Shown one piece after another: positions 14,579 through 16,432 of a stretch of DNA of 16,432 bases (positions are counted from its first letter, which is position 1; the number at the start of each line of letters is the position of its first letter). The position numbers and the translations under genes were made by a program. Below the pieces are notes generated by a model. That model made no database searches, was not told where the DNA came from, and was given only the letters and a program-made list of their open reading frames with translations. This DNA comes from DASZHJ01 sp035581425 (GTDB lineage: Bacteria > Pseudomonadota > Alphaproteobacteria > ATCC43930 > CGMCC-115725). The stretch is from contig DATJVP010000091.1 in assembly GCA_035581425.1 (NCBI GenBank), positions 1 to 16,432 on the forward strand. Reading direction: 5' to 3'.

Positions 14579-15690
14579 CGCTCCACCAGCGCCACCCGGC
14601 GGTTGTACCAGTTCATCATCATTGAGGTCAGAAGGTTGAGGGTTACGAAGATCGCAACCACGATCAAGATCGTCTCGATCTCCTTGTTAGCCTGATTGAG
14701 CACGGTGCCCGTGAAGATCGCGAAGACCTCTGGGTAGGCGATGGCGGCGCCGAGCGAGCTGCTCTTGATGATGTTCAGGTACTGGCTCGTCATCTGCGGC
14801 ACCATGATCCGGAGTGCTTGCGGCAGGATCACGAGCGCCAGCCGCTGCCAGGAATGGAGGCCGATGGAAAGGGCTGCTTCGTGCTGCCCTTTCGGGATCG
14901 CCTCGATGGAGCCGCGCACGATCTCCGCGATAAAGGCCGAGGCGTAGATCGCGATGCCCATCCAGAGCGCCACAAGCTCCGGCGGCACCTGCGTCCCGCC
15001 CGCAAGGTTGAAGCCCTTGAGCTCGGGGTAAACCACTTGATCGACGCCCGCAGCGAAGCACGCGACCGCGAGGAGCGGCAGCAGCAACGCTTTGCTGCCG
15101 ATGCGCTCACCCCGGACCCGGAGCCGCCAGACGAAGGGCGTCGCGACGACGAGCGCGAGCGCCAGCCACGAGAGCCACTCCAGGCCCGGATTCATGACCG
15201 CGTCCGGAATATAGAGGCCGCGGATGTTGAGGAGGATACCGCCGGGAAACACGATGCTCTGCCGCGGCGACGGGAGCGCCTGCAGCACGCCCACGTACCA
15301 GAAGATTATCTGCACGAGCTGCGGCGTATTGCGTACGAATTCGATGTAGCAAAGCGCAATGTTGCGCACGAGCCAATTCACCGAGAGCCGCATGACGCCC
15401 ACGAGGAGCCCAAGCAGCGATGCCGTGACAATGGCGAGTGCTGAGACCAGTACCGTATTGAGCAGACTCACCAGCAGCGCGCGGCCGTAGGTATTGAAGA
15501 CCGTCCAGCTGATGAGATGGAAGGGGATGTCGAAATGCGATTGCTGCTCGAGGAACCCGAAGCCGAAATGCAGGTTCTTGCGAGCGAGGTTCTCGCTGAC
15601 GTTCTCGACGATGAGCCAGCCGCCGGCCACTATGGCCAGCAGCAGCAGCCACTGGCCGATTTTGGCGCGGCGTGACGGCTGCCGGATCAT
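14575..15690 (-). CDS. aapQ: General L-amino acid ABC transporter permease AapQ
   Basis: The other Aap permease, 371 residues. It shows the family N-terminus with one membrane segment and then NLHFGFGFLEQQSHFDIPF, a large hydrophobic domain with an inserted region (residues about 150-225) longer than in ordinary HisM-type permeases, and the EAA loop GQHEAALSIGLHSWQ (E271 region). LPQALRIMVPQMTSQYLN and KSSSLGAAIAYPEVFAIF follow. Although the frame stays open to 15951, the upstream part is antisense-like and overlaps aapJ. The ATG at 15690, with GGGAGGGGG shortly upstream, gives the expected start. It lies 25 bp after the aapJ stop and overlaps aapM by 4 bp. With AapM it would form the membrane channel for a wide range of L-amino acids. 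Confidence 0.94.
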   Translation of the reverse strand: MIRQPSRRAKIGQWLLLLAIVAGGWLIVENVSENLARKNLHFGFGFLEQQSHFDIPFHLISWTVFNTYGRALLVSLLNTVLVSALAIVTASLLGLLVGVMRLSVNWLVRNIALCYIEFVRNTPQLVQIIFWYVGVLQALPSPRQSIVFPGGILLNIRGLYIPDAVMNPGLEWLSWLALALVVATPFVWRLRVRGERIGSKALLLPLLAVACFAAGVDQVVYPELKGFNLAGGTQVPPELVALWMGIAIYASAFIAEIVRGSIEAIPKGQHEAALSIGLHSWQRLALVILPQALRIMVPQMTSQYLNIIKSSSLGAAIAYPEVFAIFTGTVLNQANKEIETILIVVAIFVTLNLLTSMMMNWYNRRVALVER

Positions 15691-15715
15691 CTCGACACCC
15701 CCTCCCGGTCCCGTC

Positions 15716-16432
15716 CTAGCGCCAGGGCAGCGGATACTGCAGCCCGCCCTTGGTGTAGAGCTCGTTCCAGCCGCGCGGCAGCTCCAGCGGGCCGAAATAC
15801 TTGTCGTAGTTCTCGCCGTAATTGCCGACCGCCTTGATGATCCGATAGGCCCAGTCGTTGTCCACGCCGAGGAACTTGCCGTAATCGTTCTCGAGACCCA
15901 GGAAGCCGCGCACCTCGGGATTGGTCGCCGATGCCTTGATCTGGTCGACATTGGCCTGGGTGATTCCCAGGACCTCAGCCTCCAGCATGGCCATGTGCAC
16001 CCATTTTACGAGGATGCTCCAGCGCTCGTCGCCCTGGCGGCAGTAGGAGCCGAGGAACTCGCGCGAGATCAGCTCCGGCAGGATCACCCAATCCGACGGC
16101 GTCTTCATCGCGGAGCGGGCCGCGGCGACGCTGCCGCCGTCATCGGTGTAGCCGTCGCAGCGCCCGGCCTCGGCGGCAGCGAAGGCCTCCTCGGGTTTGT
16201 CGAACAGCAGCGTGTTGATCTTGATGTTGTTGGCGCGGCCGTAGTCGGCGATGTTGAGCTCGAGCGTGGTGCCCGTGAGCACGCAGATCGTGGCGCCGTT
16301 GAGCTCGGTCGCGTGCGCGACGTTGAGCGACTTCTTCACCATGAAGGCTTCACCAGTGAAGAAATTCAGGGCGCCATGCGCCAAGCCGAGCTCGGTATTG
16401 CGTGTGAGCGTCAGCGTGGAATCTCGGATCAG
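15716..16432 (-). CDS. aapJ: General L-amino acid ABC transporter binding protein AapJ, C-terminal part
   Basis: The periplasmic amino-acid-binding protein of the Aap importer. The frame is open to the right edge, so 238 C-terminal residues are in the window and the signal peptide and N-terminal lobe are outside. Recognisable pieces: TLTLTRNTELG and GEAFMVKKSLNVAHATELNG; the hinge and lobe-two segment ICVLTGTTLELNIADY; then EEAFAAAEAGRCDGYTDDGG, with the ligand-contacting Asp region; ELISREFLGSYCRQGDERW; and the C-terminal GLENDYGKFLGVDNDWAYRI with LPRGWNELYTKGGLQYPLPWR. These are typical of AapJ-type members of solute-binding family 3. It is the first gene of aapJQM here. Any apparent start near 16384 is only an internal TTG; the coding frame continues upstream. 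Confidence 0.94.
   Translation of the reverse strand: MIRDSTLTLTRNTELGLAHGALNFFTGEAFMVKKSLNVAHATELNGATICVLTGTTLELNIADYGRANNIKINTLLFDKPEEAFAAAEAGRCDGYTDDGGSVAAARSAMKTPSDWVILPELISREFLGSYCRQGDERWSILVKWVHMAMLEAEVLGITQANVDQIKASATNPEVRGFLGLENDYGKFLGVDNDWAYRIIKAVGNYGENYDKYFGPLELPRGWNELYTKGGLQYPLPWR

Noticed and set aside
15691..15951. N-terminal extension of AapQ up to 15951
   Set aside because: It overlaps the aapJ coding sequence in another frame; the start at 15690 has a strong ribosome-binding site and yields the family N-terminus.

Overview
The window is GC-rich chromosomal DNA, almost fully coding, from an alphaproteobacterium. The evidence is gene content and order: a mutY / DUF721 (dciA) / DsbA-family / smc block; an F0 ATP synthase operon holding both a b' and a b subunit and no F1 genes; and an AapJQM-type general L-amino-acid ABC transporter. 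Within Alphaproteobacteria a Rhodospirillales-like lineage is a reasonable guess, but I cannot fix the genus from sequence alone. I see no rRNA, tRNA, CRISPR array, insertion sequence or phage gene.

Layout. Positions 1-1388 (minus) carry a truncated SulP-type anion transporter directly behind the adenine glycosylase gene mutY. Back to back with mutY, on the plus strand, are a DUF721/DciA helicase-loader homologue, a secreted DsbA-family thiol oxidoreductase and the large condensin gene smc (1468-6219). A probable terminator and a good sigma-70-like promoter (TTGACA, 17 bp, TAAGGT) separate smc from the F0 operon atpI-atpB-atpE-atpF'-atpF (6397-8901). A gap of 135 bp with degenerate REP-like palindromes follows.

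Positions 9037-12157 (minus) hold three closely spaced genes: an L-2-hydroxyglutarate dehydrogenase-like FAD oxidoreductase, a class II aldolase/adducin-family protein and alanine dehydrogenase. They read away from a major facilitator transporter (12247-13440, plus), with about 0.1 kb between. That transporter converges, with a 4-bp gap, on the aap operon (minus, from beyond 16432 down to 13445): aapJ (partial), aapQ and aapM. The ATPase gene aapP, usually last in such operons, is not there.

How the parts fit: the left half is housekeeping (DNA repair, replication, chromosome organisation, envelope thiol chemistry, energy coupling). The right half looks like uptake and catabolism of amino acids and hydroxy or keto acids: Aap would import L-amino acids, Ald would interconvert alanine and pyruvate, and the oxidoreductase/aldolase-fold pair would act on an unidentified hydroxyacid. 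I found no convincing new biological system. The observations most worth following are the aldolase-fold protein that keeps its zinc ligands but lacks the canonical catalytic glutamate, the missing aapP, and the palindromic elements around the atp operon.
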